A model generated the notes under the pieces. It ran no database searches and was not told the origin of the DNA. It saw nothing but the letters and a program-made list of their open reading frames with translations. From Calothrix sp. NIES-2100 (GTDB lineage Bacteria; Cyanobacteriota; Cyanobacteriia; Cyanobacteriales; Nostocaceae): DNA of 64,000 bases. Position numbers and translations under genes: made by a program. How positions within the stretch are numbered: the first letter of the stretch is position 1; each line of letters opens with the position of its first letter. Shown here one piece after another: positions 62,712-64,000 of the stretch. Where the stretch lies: positions 3,430,791-3,494,790 of the forward strand of contig NZ_AP018178.1 in NCBI RefSeq assembly GCF_002368195.1, read 5' to 3'.

Positions 62712-64000
62712 TCAAACAAGCGGTAATGTGAACCAAAAAGTTAAACCGCGTTTGCGGTGACTAATAATCCCAATTTCGCCGCCATGTGCTTGGATCACTT
62801 GTCGGCTGAGATACATTTTTAAGGCAATACTTGTAGAACAACAAGCTTGTGGTTCAGGGATGTACAAATCGAAGAGGCGATCGCACTCTAGTTTGCTCAT
62901 GGATATACCATTATCTTCAACGAGAGTGCGAATCATGTCACCTTCAACTTTGGTTTTGATGGTAAAACTTAGTCCTGGGGGATTGTTCTGCAAACTATAT
63001 GCAAATATATTGGCTACAACTTTTTGTAACCGAGTTGGATCTGCCATGACGAAGGGTAAATCGTCAGGTACTAAGTTATTCAAAGTTGCTTGATTTTGGT
63101 TGAGCATGGGCTGCAAGTCTTTAATAATCAAGCCTAGCAGCGTGTTAAAATGTACTAGCTCGCGGCGGAGATTAATTCCTTGACCTTGGCAACTATGAAT
63201 TTCTAACAAGGAGTCAAGCATCCCTAGTTGACGATCGTTACCTTGAATCATGCGTTCAATAACTGAACGAGATACGGAAATGAAAGATTGGGAATTAGGG
63301 GTTCGGTGTGAGCCTGATTCTTTACCTAATTCCCACTCACCAGTCCCCAAGGACGGAGTTTTGAGTAAATTTTTCAGCACCATTAAGTTACCCATCACCG
63401 CAGTGCGCAAATCATGGGCTACGGTATGCAACACCACATCTTTAACACGTTGCATTGCTTCTAGTTCCTGCATTTTCTGCTGTAGTTGGGCAGTGCGTTC
63501 TTCTACCTGGCGTTCTAAATTAGTATTAAGTGTGGCTAGTTCTTGGTAAAGTCGAGCTTGTTGAATCGCGATCGCTAATTGCTCTGACATTTGCTGTAGC
63601 AAATCAATTTCTATTGTTTGCCATTCACGAGGCCCGGAACATTGATTAGCAATTAACGCCCCATATAATTCATTATTGAGCATAATCGGTACAGCCAAGG
63701 TAGCCCGCGTCTGGAATTGTTGATAATGTGCCCTTAATTTGGGAGATACGACGATTTTGTTAACATCTTCGACTAACCGCAAACGATTAGTTATGAGGAG
63801 ATTTTTTAATTCTTGGAGATAAGTTTCATCATCAGTAGTCCAACCCAAGACGGCGGGATATTGGGGATTGACTGATTCAGCAACAGTTTTGGCTCCCCCT
63901 TTGGGATCGTTGAGACCAATAAATACTCGGTCTGCTTGCAAAAATTGCCGGACTTCGGTTACAGTAGTTTGGAGAATTTGGTCTAAGTTGAGGGAAGAGC
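62712..64000 (-). CDS. GAF-domain histidine-kinase-like protein, N-terminus outside the window, degenerate ATPase
   Basis: The frame is open to the window edge on the minus strand (...LDQILQTTVTEVRQFLQADR precedes the first possible internal start at 63941), so the true start lies to the right. A GAF domain with a phytochrome-like look (ADRVFIGL, AIANQCSGPREWQ-like segment, LLQQMSEQLAIAIQQA) is followed by a coiled coil, an H-box AHDLRTAV, and an ATPase-like domain. The N box reads NIFAYSLQN, the G1 box DNGISM and the G2 region SIALKMYLSRQ, all departing from the consensus kept in the protein at 59924. It may be a pseudokinase. Confidence 0.85.
   Translation of the reverse strand, partial: SSLNLDQILQTTVTEVRQFLQADRVFIGLNDPKGGAKTVAESVNPQYPAVLGWTTDDETYLQELKNLLITNRLRLVEDVNKIVVSPKLRAHYQQFQTRATLAVPIMLNNELYGALIANQCSGPREWQTIEIDLLQQMSEQLAIAIQQARLYQELATLNTNLERQVEERTAQLQQKMQELEAMQRVKDVVLHTVAHDLRTAVMGNLMVLKNLLKTPSLGTGEWELGKESGSHRTPNSQSFISVSRSVIERMIQGNDRQLGMLDSLLEIHSCQGQGINLRRELVHFNTLLGLIIKDLQPMLNQNQATLNNLVPDDLPFVMADPTRLQKVVANIFAYSLQNNPPGLSFTIKTKVEGDMIRTLVEDNGISMSKLECDRLFDLYIPEPQACCSTSIALKMYLSRQVIQAHGGEIGIISHRKRGLTFWFTLPLV

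Overview
The window looks like chromosomal DNA of a filamentous cyanobacterium, most likely Nostocales (Nostoc, Calothrix or a relative). Evidence is the very frequent HIP1 octamer GCGATCGC in and between genes, a CrtR-type carotenoid hydroxylase, a PaO/Lls1-type Rieske oxygenase beside a fibrillin/PAP protein, a CHAT-NTPase-TPR protein, giant HstK-type Ser/Thr-His hybrid kinases, and many dispersed palindromic and short tandem repeats. No tRNA, rRNA, CRISPR array or intact insertion sequence was recognised.

Layout. (1) 1-188: end of a small DUF2862-like gene. (2) 617-12845: a surface-polysaccharide cluster on the + strand. It has an ABC-2 permease and Wzt-type ATPase for export, an acyltransferase of the O-acetylase type, a three-gene set for a dTDP-3-acetamido-3,6-dideoxyhexose (ketoisomerase, PLP aminotransferase, hexapeptide N-acetyltransferase) and five glycosyltransferases. 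(3) 12892-20317: housekeeping and mixed genes: a Uma2 nuclease-like protein, pyruvate kinase, CrtR, a Ser/Thr kinase divergent from a membrane-anchored phosphate-binding-like protein, and a VanZ-like protein. (4) 20670-25650: a 1326-residue CHAT-NTPase-TPR protein with an in-frame palindromic insert, followed by a 63-bp tandem repeat, a MITE-like palindrome and a small membrane protein. (5) 26110-28497: a divergent Rieske oxygenase / fibrillin pair. (6) 28668-53518: about 25 kb with four full-length (1800-1951 aa) and two collapsed copies of one Ser/Thr kinase - AAA ATPase - GAF - histidine kinase family, interrupted only by a SnoaL-like gene. A separate PAS histidine kinase follows. (7) 54898-59678: an OmpR-type two-component pair with a linked set of secreted or membrane proteins, two of which share a 39-bp upstream element. 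(8) 59924-64000: two histidine kinases with similar C-termini, the second running off the right edge, separated by a repeat-rich kilobase with an orphan terminator.

Two themes stand out. The hybrid-kinase array shows duplication, gene conversion and deletion decay, and nearly every copy carries the same short leader (GGGAAYACTAA, then an inverted repeat ending three bases before the start codon). Separately, dispersed palindromic repeats have entered coding sequences in frame at least three times (CHAT protein, fibrillin, secreted repeat protein). Start codons were chosen from Shine-Dalgarno spacing and paralogue comparison; domain names come from motif recognition, not from searches.
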